Positions 17,244 through 26,474 of a stretch of DNA of 64,000 bases are shown piece after piece. The stretch covers positions 67,302-131,301 of the forward strand of contig JBEBRW010000005.1 of assembly GCA_040394635.1 (NCBI GenBank), given 5' to 3'. Made by a program: the position numbers and the translations under genes. This DNA is from UBA5239 sp040394635. Its GTDB lineage: Bacteria > Verrucomicrobiota > Lentisphaeria > Victivallales > Victivallaceae. Each line of letters begins with the position of its first letter. The first letter of the stretch is position 1. The notes below the pieces were generated by a model that worked only from the letters and a program-made list of their open reading frames with translations, ran no database searches and had not been told where the DNA came from.

Positions 17244-18368
17244 TTACGCTTTTTTGCGGACGCTGTCGCGCTCGATGATCCGGCAGCGTTTGGTGATCAT
17301 CAGCCCGTCGGGGAAATCACCTCGAATCGCCCGCATCAGCAGCGCGATCGCCAGCGAACCGACGTTGCGGTCGGAAAACTGAAACGTGGTCAGCGGAACC
17401 GGAGCCGTCAGGCCGTCCGAAATATTGTCGCACCCCATCAGGTTCACGTCCTCGGGAATCCGGATGCCGTACTCCATCAGCGCCTCCATGACGCCGAGCG
17501 CCTGCAGGTCGGTCAGGCAGAAGATGGTATCGATTTTGCCGAGGCCGCGGTTGGCCCTCAGGTATTCGGTCATCTTTTTGCGGGCGCTGTCGCGGTCGCT
17601 TTTCGGATTTTCCAGGAACACATAATCCTTGCGGTCCAGGACGTGGGGCAAGGTGTTGACGCGGGGGTTCTGGTCCGACAGGTTCATGCCGACCACCAGC
17701 AGCTTTTTCATCCCCTGCTCCCGCAGGTAACGATAAGCCCGCAGGAACTCGATAGCCAGGTTCTCGACCACCCAGTATTTGTCGGCAAAGCGCAGGTTGT
17801 ATTCGGATACGACCACGAAGGGCTTGCCTGCGGCCTTGAGCGGCGCGGTCAGTTTTTCGAAGACGTCTTCCATTTCAATTTCAAACGAACGGAAAATCAC
17901 CGCCCCGTCGAAGTTATTCAGGTCGAATACTTCCGAGAGATCAAACACCGACACGCTGGCTTTCAGCTTCGCGGCTTCCTGGTAAATACCGTCTATCCGG
18001 CGCAGATTCATCTGCCAGTGGCGGCCGTCGCCCTCCGGCGCCAGGCGCGACACGCTCGGCATCAGCACGGCGATCCGGGCGAGTTCCTCCACGGCGGGCG
18101 GCTGGGATTCGGTCGGCGTTTTCTGCGGCGTGCGGTTAACGAATGTGCCGGAGCCCTGTTTCTTCACCAGCAGCCCCTCGCGACACAGCAGGTCAATCGC
18201 GCGGCGCAGCGTGGTAATGGAAATATCGTAATGCGAGAGCAGTTCCTTTTCGATCGGAATCTGTGTCCCCGACTGATAATTCCCACTTGTTATCCGGCTT
18301 TTCAGGTCCAGATAAACCTGCATATAACGCAGCGATGTGTTGTGTTTATTCATTAACATGCCAATCAT
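17244..18368 (-). CDS. GntR-type HTH regulator with LacI-like sensor domain
   Basis: A 374-residue repressor built like AraR of Bacillus. The N-terminal winged helix is GntR-type (YLDLKSRITSGNYQSGTQIPIEKEL, then TTLRRAIDLLCREGLLVKKQGSGTFV), followed by a short linker and a periplasmic-binding-protein-like domain (CLTDLQALGVMEALMEYGIRIPEDVNLMGCDN). ATG 18368 has AAGG ten bases before it; ATGs at 18359 and 18353 are alternatives. It lies between a frameshifted exported glycosidase and the GH114-like gene, which are the likely targets. The ligand is presumably a sugar. Confidence 0.88.
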   Translation of the reverse strand: MIGMLMNKHNTSLRYMQVYLDLKSRITSGNYQSGTQIPIEKELLSHYDISITTLRRAIDLLCREGLLVKKQGSGTFVNRTPQKTPTESQPPAVEELARIAVLMPSVSRLAPEGDGRHWQMNLRRIDGIYQEAAKLKASVSVFDLSEVFDLNNFDGAVIFRSFEIEMEDVFEKLTAPLKAAGKPFVVVSEYNLRFADKYWVVENLAIEFLRAYRYLREQGMKKLLVVGMNLSDQNPRVNTLPHVLDRKDYVFLENPKSDRDSARKKMTEYLRANRGLGKIDTIFCLTDLQALGVMEALMEYGIRIPEDVNLMGCDNISDGLTAPVPLTTFQFSDRNVGSLAIALLMRAIRGDFPDGLMITKRCRIIERDSVRKKA

Positions 18369-18416
18369 TTTCGTTCAACCTTATAATATACCTGCAGTCA
18401 TCCGACTTGCAAATAT

Positions 18417-20923
18417 TTATTTTTTTCTTTCCATGCTGATAAATTCGGCGGGCTTGAGACGAAACTCCTTTTCCGTGCCGTCGATCACGGCTTTGAAGCT
18501 GCGCTCCGCTACGCAGTCCGAGTTCAGAAAATATACTTTTCCGGGGTACACCGCGTAACTGACCGCCCGGACGTCCGCCGCGGATTCCAGCGGCTTGATC
18601 GTGACCGCCTGCTCCACATCTCCGGCGAGTTTCGCCAGCATATTCTTGTAAAAATCCGCGGTGGAATTCTTGCCGGGGTATTCCTTTCCAAGAATCAGGA
18701 TGACTTTGCCCTGGCCGCGCTGCTGCGACACGACATACGGTTTGCCGCCGACCGTGGCAAGGGTTTCGACCCCTTCGCCGAGCGCCGCGTCAGCAAGCTG
18801 CTCTTTGCCGAAAAGCTTGCTTTTGATACCGCCGAGTTTGGCCGCGGCCGGAATACCGCTGACTTCAGTGAAACCGGTCACTTTGACGTCGATCAGCGCG
18901 GAGAGATCGCCGCCGCCGATCAGGTCGCCAATTTCATAACGCTTGAATTCACGGTCGCGGCGCGTCGAAAAATGCGGCAGCGCGACGACCAGCGTGCCGC
19001 CCTGCTCCACATAACCGCGCAGCGTCGCCATCAACTCCGGCACCATGGTGTTCCAGCCGGGCAGCACCGCCAGTTTGTAGCGTTTGAGATCCGCCGGGCG
19101 GGTGAATTCGTCGAGCCCGACCACATCGGTCTGGCCGTAGGGCATGCCGCCGATCCAGTAATTCGCATAGGGCTTGAGCGCGTCGGCGAAAATCGGGGTG
19201 AAGACGTCGATCGCGGCCAGCCAGCTGCGCTCGGGGTCACTGTACAGCCACTGGGGCTCACGCTTGGCGGTTTTGTGCTGCGCCCAGGCGGGAAACCAGT
19301 TATGATATGCGCCGACCCAGGAGTCAAGGTTGCCGCGCAGCATGACGATATTGGTTTCGGGGGTGCCCTCCTCGCGTGGGTTGGCCTTGACGTACTGCCA
19401 GAATTCGTGCATGGTTTTGCGGTACTCCGTGGGAGCGTGGCCGTCGTACTCCTGCTTCTCGGAACCGACGGTGCCGTCCAGGTTGTAAGTATGCTTCTGG
19501 GCCTGGGTATGGGTGGCGCCGGATTCCAGCACGATGATGTTGGTCCCCATCATGAAATTGGCGTACAAACCGACTTTAAGCATGTCATATTTCTGCGTCG
19601 AACCGTAGGGCACGCCGAAGGTCTGCCACTCCTCGGCCAGCCAGCTGCCCCAGAATTCGGGCTTCCACTTGCGGGCCGCGCCGCGCATTTCGGCGGTAGC
19701 GTAATTGACGTTGTTGGCCCCCACCGCGTAGAGCTCGCTGCACATGAAATCCACGCCGCCCATCAGCTCGTAATCCGCCAGCGCCGAACCGGACGTGCTC
19801 AGGATATAGTCGTGGTTCCGGTGTTCGTTGACCACCCGGCGGTGAATGAAGCCGAAGAAACGGTCGCGGGCATCGCGCATATCGGCCTGGTCGGTCGGCA
19901 TATTGATGGCGTCGGCGCTGGACTGCTGCTGGTAAAGATACCCCGCGTATTCGCCGATGTTGTTCTGCATGTAATTCCGCCCGAAAATCTCCTTGTACCT
20001 GGCGATGACCGCCGCCGGGTCGGAGCGGTAAATGGTCATGAACGAAATCTTGTGCGCCGGCAAACGCTCCAGAAACGCCAGACGGTCCTCCAATTTCTGG
20101 CTCCTGTCCCGCCATTGGATAAACAGATTGCCGAGGTCCTCGGAGATGAATTTGTCGTAGATCTCTTTCCAGTTGTCGGAATCATAGTAACAGATGCCGG
20201 TCAGCACGTCGTTGGAGGCGCGCGGAGCCGTCAGAACCTCGGCGCGGGGCGCCACGTCCAGCTCGGCGGTGACCAGACCGTCCTTGCGGGTTTCGATCGA
20301 GATTTTGACCTTGAATGGCTGCGGATCTTCCGCAAACCGGATGAAACAGACCGGCGCGCCGGATTCGCGCTTGAAATACCCCGGCACTTCGTAAGTGAAT
20401 TTCACACCGTCATCGCCCACGGACGTCGCGTTGATGATCACGCCGCGGTTCACTTTGTCCACGTAGGAGCTGATGACCGGCCGCAACCCCTTCCAGACCT
20501 CAAAGGTATAGGGGCCTCCGGCTTGGCGATCATGCTGTAAACGCCCCTCGGAATCTCCAGCATTATGCCGTTATCCTTCGCCTTGGCGGGCAGTTTGAAA
20601 GTCAGCTTGCGCGGCACGCCGGAGCCGATGGCCCCGAGGTGCGAACCGGCTTTCCGCTCGGCGTCAAACGGCGATTTATTCTCGCCGTCGGAGATGTAGA
20701 GGCTCTCGGCGTCGCAGTGAACCGTCCACCCGGCGGTCTTGTTGTGAGCGGTGACATACAAGGTAATTTCGCCGGCCTCGACATCCTTGGCGGAGATCAG
20801 GTCCGGTGAAACCGCCACCGAAATGGGGGCGCAGAGGTTCACCTGTTCCTTGAACACAACTTCATCGGCCAAACCCACTACCGCAAGCAGCAGCAGAACA
20901 ATTATTCCAGTCAATTTCTTCAC
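18417..20923 (-). pseudogene. Exported beta-galactosidase-like protein, broken by a frameshift
   Basis: Two reading frames join into one protein of about 835 residues if a single base is restored near 20517-20520. The upstream part starts at GTG 20923 (AGGAGA six bases before) with a signal peptide (KKLTGIIVLLLLAVVGLA) and a beta-sandwich, reading YSMIAKP before the break. The downstream frame continues GGPYTFEVWKGLRPVI. The rest has a TIM-barrel-like centre and a flavodoxin-like region (LAVLPGWNTMVPELMATLRGYVEQGGTLVVALP) like the trimerisation domain of GH42 enzymes. No slippery site is seen. Either a recent null mutation or a sequencing error. The first ATG of the second frame is at 20486, but initiation there would lack the signal. 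Confidence 0.7.
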
Positions 20924-20934
20924 GTCATTTCTCC

Positions 20935-21594
20935 TCAATATTTATCCCAGGTGTATTCGGTATTGACCAACTGCCCGCGGAGCCTGTCGCGCGTCCCGGC
21001 ATGGCCGTCGGCGAACACCATATTGGCCCAGCCGGAGTGCGGATAACCGATCAGCAAATCGTCAGCCAGATACCAGGTCACGACCACAATCGCGAGGCTG
21101 CCGGAAGCAATCTGATTGTTCGAACGGGGAAAATCCTTGATATCGAATTTCTGGCTGGGATGGACAATTTTCGAATATTTCGCCCTCGTGCCGCTGTTTC
21201 CCCAGGTATATACCCCATGAATGCTGCCATTGACGCCGTAACTGCGGCGGGTCTCGAGCGTGACCCCCGAGGAAAGCGCGGTATGGGCATCGCATTGCAA
21301 CATCTTGGATTTGGCGATATCGCTGCTTGTGGTGCCGACCTTGCCGAGATACGGGGCGAGGTTGCGGTCCCACGAAACACCGTCGCCCGGGCCCGCGGCA
21401 GCAGGTACCGGGACATCGTCGTAATCATTGGCATACATGAAGTTGGCCATGCCGAGCTGTTTAAGATTGTTGGTGCATTTCGAGGTACGCGCTTTCTCCC
21501 GCGCCTTGTTCAATGCCGGCAGCAGCATGGCAGCAAGGATTGCGATAATCGCAATCACGACCAGGAGTTCAATCAATGTGAAATTTCTTTTCAT
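20935..21594 (-). CDS. Type II pseudopilin-like protein with H-X9-DG C-terminus
   Basis: A 219-residue protein with prepilin leader KRNFTLIELLVVIAI, hydrophobic helix and NKAREKARTSKCTNNLKQLG. The C-terminal motif is HSGWANMVFADGHAG. It is the first gene of a minus-strand cassette; the frameshifted glycosidase begins 11 bases after its stop, followed by GntR and GH114 genes. A good promoter lies 75-105 bases upstream. The middle (RRSYGVNGSIHGVY) differs from the other pseudopilins, so the copies are diverged and not recent duplicates. Confidence 0.88.
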   Translation of the reverse strand: MKRNFTLIELLVVIAIIAILAAMLLPALNKAREKARTSKCTNNLKQLGMANFMYANDYDDVPVPAAAGPGDGVSWDRNLAPYLGKVGTTSSDIAKSKMLQCDAHTALSSGVTLETRRSYGVNGSIHGVYTWGNSGTRAKYSKIVHPSQKFDIKDFPRSNNQIASGSLAIVVVTWYLADDLLIGYPHSGWANMVFADGHAGTRDRLRGQLVNTEYTWDKY

Positions 21595-21669
21595 TTTGAC
21601 ACCCTTCTTTTATCCCTAGTGTATCTTGTTTCGTTCTAAGATATTTAAATCATAGCTATCTTTGTTACT

Positions 21670-21698
21670 ATTATAACGTGATTCGTTAAAGAAATCAA
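21670..21698 (-). promoter_or_regulatory. Promoter of the pseudopilin/glycosidase/GntR operon
   Basis: TTGATT (21698-21693) and TATAAT (21675-21670) on the minus strand have a 17-bp spacer. CATAGCTATC lies just downstream (about 21651-21660) and CATAACTATC recurs near 21741, possible regulator half-sites. Confidence 0.7.
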
Positions 21699-21873
21699 CA
21701 GCTGAAAAACATTTTTCGTAAAAAATTTAAAAAATAATTCATAACTATCTTTTAGCTATGTATGGTATTGAAACAATTATTGGACGTAATAGGCGAAAAG
21801 ATATGAAAATGAGATTCCATTGATTGCCAGCCCCGACAATCAATAGTTTTTGTGTTTTGTGGACAAAAAAATA

Positions 21874-23691
21874 TCAGAGGCCGTCGGCTTCCTGGACCAT
21901 GCCGCGGTATTTGCTGAAAATCGCTTCCTTGCGGACGAAACCCAGGAATTCCCCGGTCTGCTCCACACATACCGGCAGCTGTTTGGCCTTAAAAACATCC
22001 ATTGCAGCCAGCGCCCGCGCCAGATCGTCGTCCGGCGACAGACCGCCCTGCGGCTCGTCCATGATGTCAAAAGCCAGCAGGTAATTACACACTTCCGGGT
22101 TCAGCATGGCGGTGATGATTTTGTTTTTGTTGACGATTCCCAGCAGCTTGTGGTTTTCATCGAGCACCGGAAACGCCTCGTCGTCGTAGCGGTCCATCAG
22201 GTCGGTGATATCCTTGAACCTGGCGCCCTGCGCCAGCGGGTGGTAGTTTTTGTCGATGTTCAGCCGGATCGCCTGACGGCGCAGGATCGATTGTTCGCGG
22301 TTGTCGCTGATGAGGTTCCCCTCCACCAGCGCTTTGCGGTAGATCGAGTGCGGCTCGAAAAAATTGGCGGCAAAATAGGAAATCGACGATACGATCATCA
22401 ACGGCACCAGCAGGATATAACTGTTCGTGACTTCCGCGATCAGGAAGATCCCCGTCAACGGCGCGCGCATTACCGCGGTAAACACCCCGCACATGCCCAC
22501 CGCCACAAAGTTGAATACCTGCAAATGAACCAGTCCGCTCATGTTGATCAATTTTGCAAAAGCGAATCCGACGAAGGCCCCGATGAACATCGACGGCGCG
22601 AAAATCCCGCCGTCCCCCCCGGAATCCACCGTCAGCACCGACGCAATCACTTTGACGAAGATCGCCGCCAGCATCACGATCACGATGATCGCCGTCTCCG
22701 ATGGGATCCAACTCAGCAGCGGCATGGCTTCGACAAAAGTTCCGAGCTCCTCATTGAACAGCGCAATGATATGCATATACCCCTGTCCGCGCAGCGGTGG
22801 AAAAATCAGCAGCAGAATACACAGCAGCGCGCCGCCGGTAAAAAGCCGCCGCCAGGGGTTGCGATAGCGCTCCTTGAGGATGTCGGACATCCGGTACGCC
22901 ATCCGGATCACATACACCCCGATGATGGCGCAAGTAAGTCCCAACAGAAAATAGAACGGAATCGCCGTCAACTCCCACTTTTCATTGATCGCCGGGATGA
23001 TCTGGTGTTCGCCGATGATCCAGCGAGAAATCACCGCTGCCACCGCCGACGACATCAGCATTGGAATCAGCGCCGAAACACTGAATTCCGGCAGCAGTAC
23101 CTCCGCCGCAAAGAGCACACCCGCGATCGGACTGCCGAAGATCGCCGAAATCGCCCCCGCCGCGCCGCAACCGATCAGCAGGCTGCGTTTCTTGCGGTCG
23201 ATACGGAACACTCCGCCGAGGTTCGAGCCCAGCGCGGACCCCGTCAGCACGCTCGGCGCTTCCAACCCCGCCGAGCCCCCCAGACCCACCGAGAGCGCGC
23301 TCGACAGCGCATGCGTAAATACTTCGCTGAACGGGATATTGGTCCGCTTGCGGTTCAAACTCAAAATCAGCGGGCTGAGGCTCTTCGCGTAACGCGGCCC
23401 CCCGAGGTACCGCTGCACCAGATACGAGAGAAACAACCCCACCATGGGCAGCACCAGCAATACCGCCAGCCACCAGTATTCATGGAGTTGCTTGGACGCC
23501 ATGCTCCACTGAATCGAAAGCTTTTCCAGGTAGCCCACCATGACATGCAGCCCTGCCGCCAGCAAAGCGGTCAGCACCCCGATCAGACAGGCCAGCATGA
23601 CCAGAAAGCTCTTTTCACCCCAACGCGAATACCAGAATGTCACCATCCGCAATATCACGCGCCGGTGAAACAGCCATAACAGTTTTTTCAT
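21874..23691 (-). CDS. ClC-family chloride channel/antiporter with CBS domains
   Basis: A 605-residue inner-membrane protein with about ten or more hydrophobic helices, moving chloride or fluoride, as a channel or an H+-coupled exchanger. ClC signature segments: GGSAGLEAPSVLTGSALGS, matching the G(R)EGP loop with the gating Glu kept, and GGDGGIFAPSMFIGA, matching GIFxP. The C-terminal ~150 residues contain two CBS domains (KDITDLMDRYDDEAFPVLDENHKLLGIVNK; FKAKQLPVCVEQTGEFLGFVRK) that usually bind nucleotides and tune gating. It is monocistronic as far as can be seen. Family certain; ion and mode open. Confidence 0.93.
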   Translation of the reverse strand: MKKLLWLFHRRVILRMVTFWYSRWGEKSFLVMLACLIGVLTALLAAGLHVMVGYLEKLSIQWSMASKQLHEYWWLAVLLVLPMVGLFLSYLVQRYLGGPRYAKSLSPLILSLNRKRTNIPFSEVFTHALSSALSVGLGGSAGLEAPSVLTGSALGSNLGGVFRIDRKKRSLLIGCGAAGAISAIFGSPIAGVLFAAEVLLPEFSVSALIPMLMSSAVAAVISRWIIGEHQIIPAINEKWELTAIPFYFLLGLTCAIIGVYVIRMAYRMSDILKERYRNPWRRLFTGGALLCILLLIFPPLRGQGYMHIIALFNEELGTFVEAMPLLSWIPSETAIIVIVMLAAIFVKVIASVLTVDSGGDGGIFAPSMFIGAFVGFAFAKLINMSGLVHLQVFNFVAVGMCGVFTAVMRAPLTGIFLIAEVTNSYILLVPLMIVSSISYFAANFFEPHSIYRKALVEGNLISDNREQSILRRQAIRLNIDKNYHPLAQGARFKDITDLMDRYDDEAFPVLDENHKLLGIVNKNKIITAMLNPEVCNYLLAFDIMDEPQGGLSPDDDLARALAAMDVFKAKQLPVCVEQTGEFLGFVRKEAIFSKYRGMVQEADGL

Positions 23692-23838
23692 TACCCCGCA
23701 ACCTTATAATTAACAAATAATTATATGTAATATACCATCCCCGCGCCCATTGTGCAACAAGCTGAAGGAAATTTTACGGAAATTCGGCTTGATTTCCGCT
23801 GCTCCGGCGTTACTTTTATTACAACACGGGGGAATTCC

Positions 23839-24303
23839 ATGTACGCCAGAGTAAAAAGTCACAAGTCGAGTGTCAAAACCGAAGAATACGACCAGCAGTT
23901 GCAGGAGGTCACCGCCCGGCTCGCCTCACTGCGCGCCAAGTGCGAAAAACTGCTCCAGGAACAGGGCCTTGAGCCCGAGGAAATCGCCCGCGTCCTGACC
24001 AATTACCGCGACTACGAAAACATGGACCACCGCGACCTGACCATCAAGAAAATCATGGCCGCCTACCGCAACCGCGTGATTCCGCTGCACGACGACTGGG
24101 CGAAACTCACCGCCGGCAGCCCGCACCGCAAAACCATCGAAGTGTTCGACTCCTACGACATCAAAAACCACCTCCGGAAACGCGGCTACACCTTCCACGG
24201 CCACAACAATTCCTGGAGCATCGTCACCTTCACCCCCGAGCAATGCGAACAGGAGCTGGAATTCCTGAAGTCGCAAAAAGTCGAAATCCGCACCGCCATC
24301 TGA
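23839..24303 (+). CDS. Uncharacterised small protein with N-terminal coiled coil
   Basis: A 154-residue soluble protein. I use ATG 23839 because GGGGGA is six bases upstream; the open frame extends to 23752 without a good start. Residues 18-45 (EYDQQLQEVTARLASLRAKCEKLL) predict a coiled coil, followed by a basic helical part and a C-terminal alpha/beta segment (NNSWSIVTFTPEQCEQELEFLKSQ). No family recognised. It converges with the exported protein at 24305, with one base between the two stops, so no terminator fits between them. Confidence 0.65.
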   Translation: MYARVKSHKSSVKTEEYDQQLQEVTARLASLRAKCEKLLQEQGLEPEEIARVLTNYRDYENMDHRDLTIKKIMAAYRNRVIPLHDDWAKLTAGSPHRKTIEVFDSYDIKNHLRKRGYTFHGHNNSWSIVTFTPEQCEQELEFLKSQKVEIRTAI

Positions 24304-24304
24304 T

Positions 24305-25162
24305 TCAAAACTGAAGATTATATGAATAATCTCTCATCGCGTGTTCCGGGTAGAAATGCGGGTTGGGGCGAACTATTGGGAATAGAGAGAGGTTGGACAG
24401 TTTTTTGATGGCTTCCGCCGTGAGCAATTCTGCGGCGGCATTTTCTATAAACTTGGGATTATTGATGGCAAACTGAAGCGCTTTTTCCCGGCTGTAAGTA
24501 TATTTCCGGACTTTTTTCACGGTCCCGTTTATTGCCGTATAACTGTAGAACCCGATATGATACAGCGATAATTTGGGCATCGCGCATTTGTCATATTTAT
24601 GTACGTCAAGCCATTTCCTGATCTGATCCGAAGGATATAGCCCATATCCATTTTGCTTGCATATGAAACAGCTGATATACTGCAACCCGGTTGTGGGCTC
24701 AGAAGTCTCAAACCAGCACGGATGCTCAAAATCGTTGCTTGCCAGAATATCACCATCGGCAATATACGTCGTATTGATATCCACCACCAGCCCGGCCGTG
24801 GTCAGCAGGGCATTACCGAATACCTGATTTACCACAACACCCTCAAAATAGTTATGAATCGGCCTCAGAGTTTCGAATCGGTCCAACCATATCGGCTTTT
24901 CCGCCTGTGTACCTGCTACCTGCCTAGCTCTCTCTTCCTGGGCGGCATACTGCTTGCGAAGGGCATCCGGCAATGCTTCAAACGGAACCGTGCAGCTGCC
25001 TTTCGCGTGCACAATAACCACTCCCTGCAGGTTAATCGTGCTGACCTTGACATCCGAGTAAACCTCACCGGTTTTGAGCCTCCAGTCTTCCGCCCCCGCA
25101 AACCGGGGCAAAAGGACAATGCCGGCAACAGACAAAGCCAATAATAATTTCGATATTTTCAT
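24305..25162 (-). CDS. Exported protein of unknown function with SHD1-like N-terminus
   Basis: A 285-residue exported protein (signal KISKLLLALSVAGIVLLPRFAGA). The first mature segment, DWRLKTGEVYSDVKVSTINLQGVVIVHAKGS, then VPFEALPDALRKQYAAQ, follows a pattern often seen in verrucomicrobial and lentisphaeral exported proteins (a small beta-barrel ending in an FxxLP helix). The rest (GNALLTTAGLVVDINT, HPCWFETSEPTTG) is not recognised. The start at 25162 has AGGAGG seven bases before it; a TTG at 25168 is less likely. Function unknown. Confidence 0.65.
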   Translation of the reverse strand: MKISKLLLALSVAGIVLLPRFAGAEDWRLKTGEVYSDVKVSTINLQGVVIVHAKGSCTVPFEALPDALRKQYAAQEERARQVAGTQAEKPIWLDRFETLRPIHNYFEGVVVNQVFGNALLTTAGLVVDINTTYIADGDILASNDFEHPCWFETSEPTTGLQYISCFICKQNGYGLYPSDQIRKWLDVHKYDKCAMPKLSLYHIGFYSYTAINGTVKKVRKYTYSREKALQFAINNPKFIENAAAELLTAEAIKKLSNLSLFPIVRPNPHFYPEHAMRDYSYNLQF

Positions 25163-25255
25163 GATCAATCCTCCTTGTTTTCCGGCAACCGCCCTATTCG
25201 TACTGATATTAATAACGAAAATATCTCAACATTTATTGCACCCATTCGATAATCA

Positions 25256-25344
25256 GGATGATTTTTGCTAAAAAAAGTGGTGATTTCGGGCCGTTGGCGA
25301 TGATAACGTGATGATTTCTGTTAAAAAAACGGTGATTTCGGACC
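25256..25344. repeat. Two tandem ~37-bp imperfect repeats (52-bp unit)
   Basis: A block ending GGTGATTTCGGGCC (25279-25292) recurs 52 bases later as GGTGATTTCGGACC (25331-25344), each preceded by a GATGATTT...TAAAAAAA stretch. The second copy ends ten bases before TTGACA of the promoter at 25354, so the repeats may be regulator sites. Confidence 0.6.
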
Positions 25345-25353
25345 ATAGACTAT

Positions 25354-25381
25354 TTGACAGAGCGGCAGTATAGTATATAAC
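25354..25381 (+). promoter_or_regulatory. Promoter of the dehydrogenase/oxidoreductase pair
   Basis: TTGACA (25354-25359) and TATAAC (25376-25381) have a 16-bp spacer. The start would be close to 25388, about 25 bases before the ATG, and AAGGAAG lies in between. Confidence 0.65.
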
Positions 25382-25412
25382 ATGCAAAATTCCAGCATAA
25401 GGAAGCTGTATT

Positions 25413-26462
25413 ATGAAAAAACGTATTGCTGCGGTCGTCACCGGCAAAGGTGAAGTCACAACCCGCAAAGTCGATCTGCCCGCCCTGAAGCCGAACGAAG
25501 CCCGGATCAAGGTTCACGCCTCGCTCATCAGCCCCGGCACCGAAATGAATCTGGTGAAGGTTCGCCGCGCCACCCCCGATGCCAAAGTCGATTATACCGT
25601 TTTCGGCTATTCCAACGCCGGGGAGATCGTCGAGATCAACGGCGATTGCGGCGGCTTGAAGCGCGGCATGCGCGTGGCCTGCATGGGCAGCGCCGCGGCC
25701 AATCACGCCAACTACGCCAACGTCCCGGTCAATATGATGACGCCGCTGCCGGACAATGTCACTTACGAACAGGCCGTTTATGCGTGCCTCGGCGCGACCT
25801 CGCTGCAGGCGATTCACCGCACGGCCGTCGAGCTCGGCGAATACGGCATGGTGCTCGGTCTGGGGATCGTCGGCAACCTGGCGGCGCAGCTGGCGCAGTT
25901 GAGCGGCGCGCGCGTTCTGGCCTGGGAAGCGATGCCGTCGCGGCTGAAAACCGCGGCCAAATGCAACATCAAAAACACCGTCAATTTCAAGAAGGCCGAC
26001 CCGGTCAAGGCCGCAACCGAATTTGCCGCGCCCTACGGCATGGATTTCGCCGTTCTCGCCTTCGGCGGCGAGGCTACCGCGGCGTTCAACCAGGTCAAGG
26101 GATGCATGAAAATTTCGTCCGACACGCATGCGATGGGGCGGATCACGCTGGTCGGCGGCTGCTCAGTCAATATCGTCGGCGGTGCGGGCTGTGGCAACCT
26201 CGATATCCGCTCGTCGGCCCGAACCGGCCCCGGATATTACGACAAGGCGTGGGAGTACGGACAGGATTACCCGAACGCGTTCATTCAGTTCCATACCAAC
26301 CGCAACCTGCGCGAGATCATCACGCTGATTTCGGAAAAACGCCTGCTGGTCGACCCCATGACCACTCACAAGTTGCCGCTGAGCGAAGTCGGCGCCGCCG
26401 CCGATCTGCTGATCAACACCCCGGACAAGGCCATGGGCATTGTGCTGGAAATGTCACACTGA
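25413..26462 (+). CDS. Zinc-type alcohol dehydrogenase-like (MDR) protein
   Basis: A 349-residue medium-chain dehydrogenase/reductase, predicted to oxidise a polyol or sugar alcohol with NAD(P). The N-terminal GroES-like domain has KVHASLISPGTEMNLVK and GYSNAGEIVEINGD. The Rossmann domain has VLGLGIVGNLAAQLAQLSGARVLAWE (GxGxxG-like). The usual catalytic zinc Cys of the form CGTD is replaced by SPGTE, as in MDR proteins paired with Gfo/Idh/MocA enzymes in sugar catabolism. The oxidoreductase gene follows 12 bases downstream, so the two likely act in sequence on one sugar or inositol-like compound. No structural zinc Cys cluster is seen. Confidence 0.8.
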   Translation: MKKRIAAVVTGKGEVTTRKVDLPALKPNEARIKVHASLISPGTEMNLVKVRRATPDAKVDYTVFGYSNAGEIVEINGDCGGLKRGMRVACMGSAAANHANYANVPVNMMTPLPDNVTYEQAVYACLGATSLQAIHRTAVELGEYGMVLGLGIVGNLAAQLAQLSGARVLAWEAMPSRLKTAAKCNIKNTVNFKKADPVKAATEFAAPYGMDFAVLAFGGEATAAFNQVKGCMKISSDTHAMGRITLVGGCSVNIVGGAGCGNLDIRSSARTGPGYYDKAWEYGQDYPNAFIQFHTNRNLREIITLISEKRLLVDPMTTHKLPLSEVGAAADLLINTPDKAMGIVLEMSH

Positions 26463-26474
26463 GGAGATTGAAGC

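Noticed and set aside
20500..20530. Programmed -1 frameshifting in the split glycosidase
   Set aside because: No slippery X XXY YYZ-type heptamer or downstream pseudoknot is visible; mutation or sequencing error is simpler.
21850..23679. A 609-codon open frame opposite the ClC gene
   Set aside because: Composition dominated by Arg, His and Gln; the opposite strand has complete ClC and CBS motifs.
25256..25344. CRISPR-like repeat
   Set aside because: Only two imperfect copies with no further unit and no cas gene; better explained as regulatory repeats.
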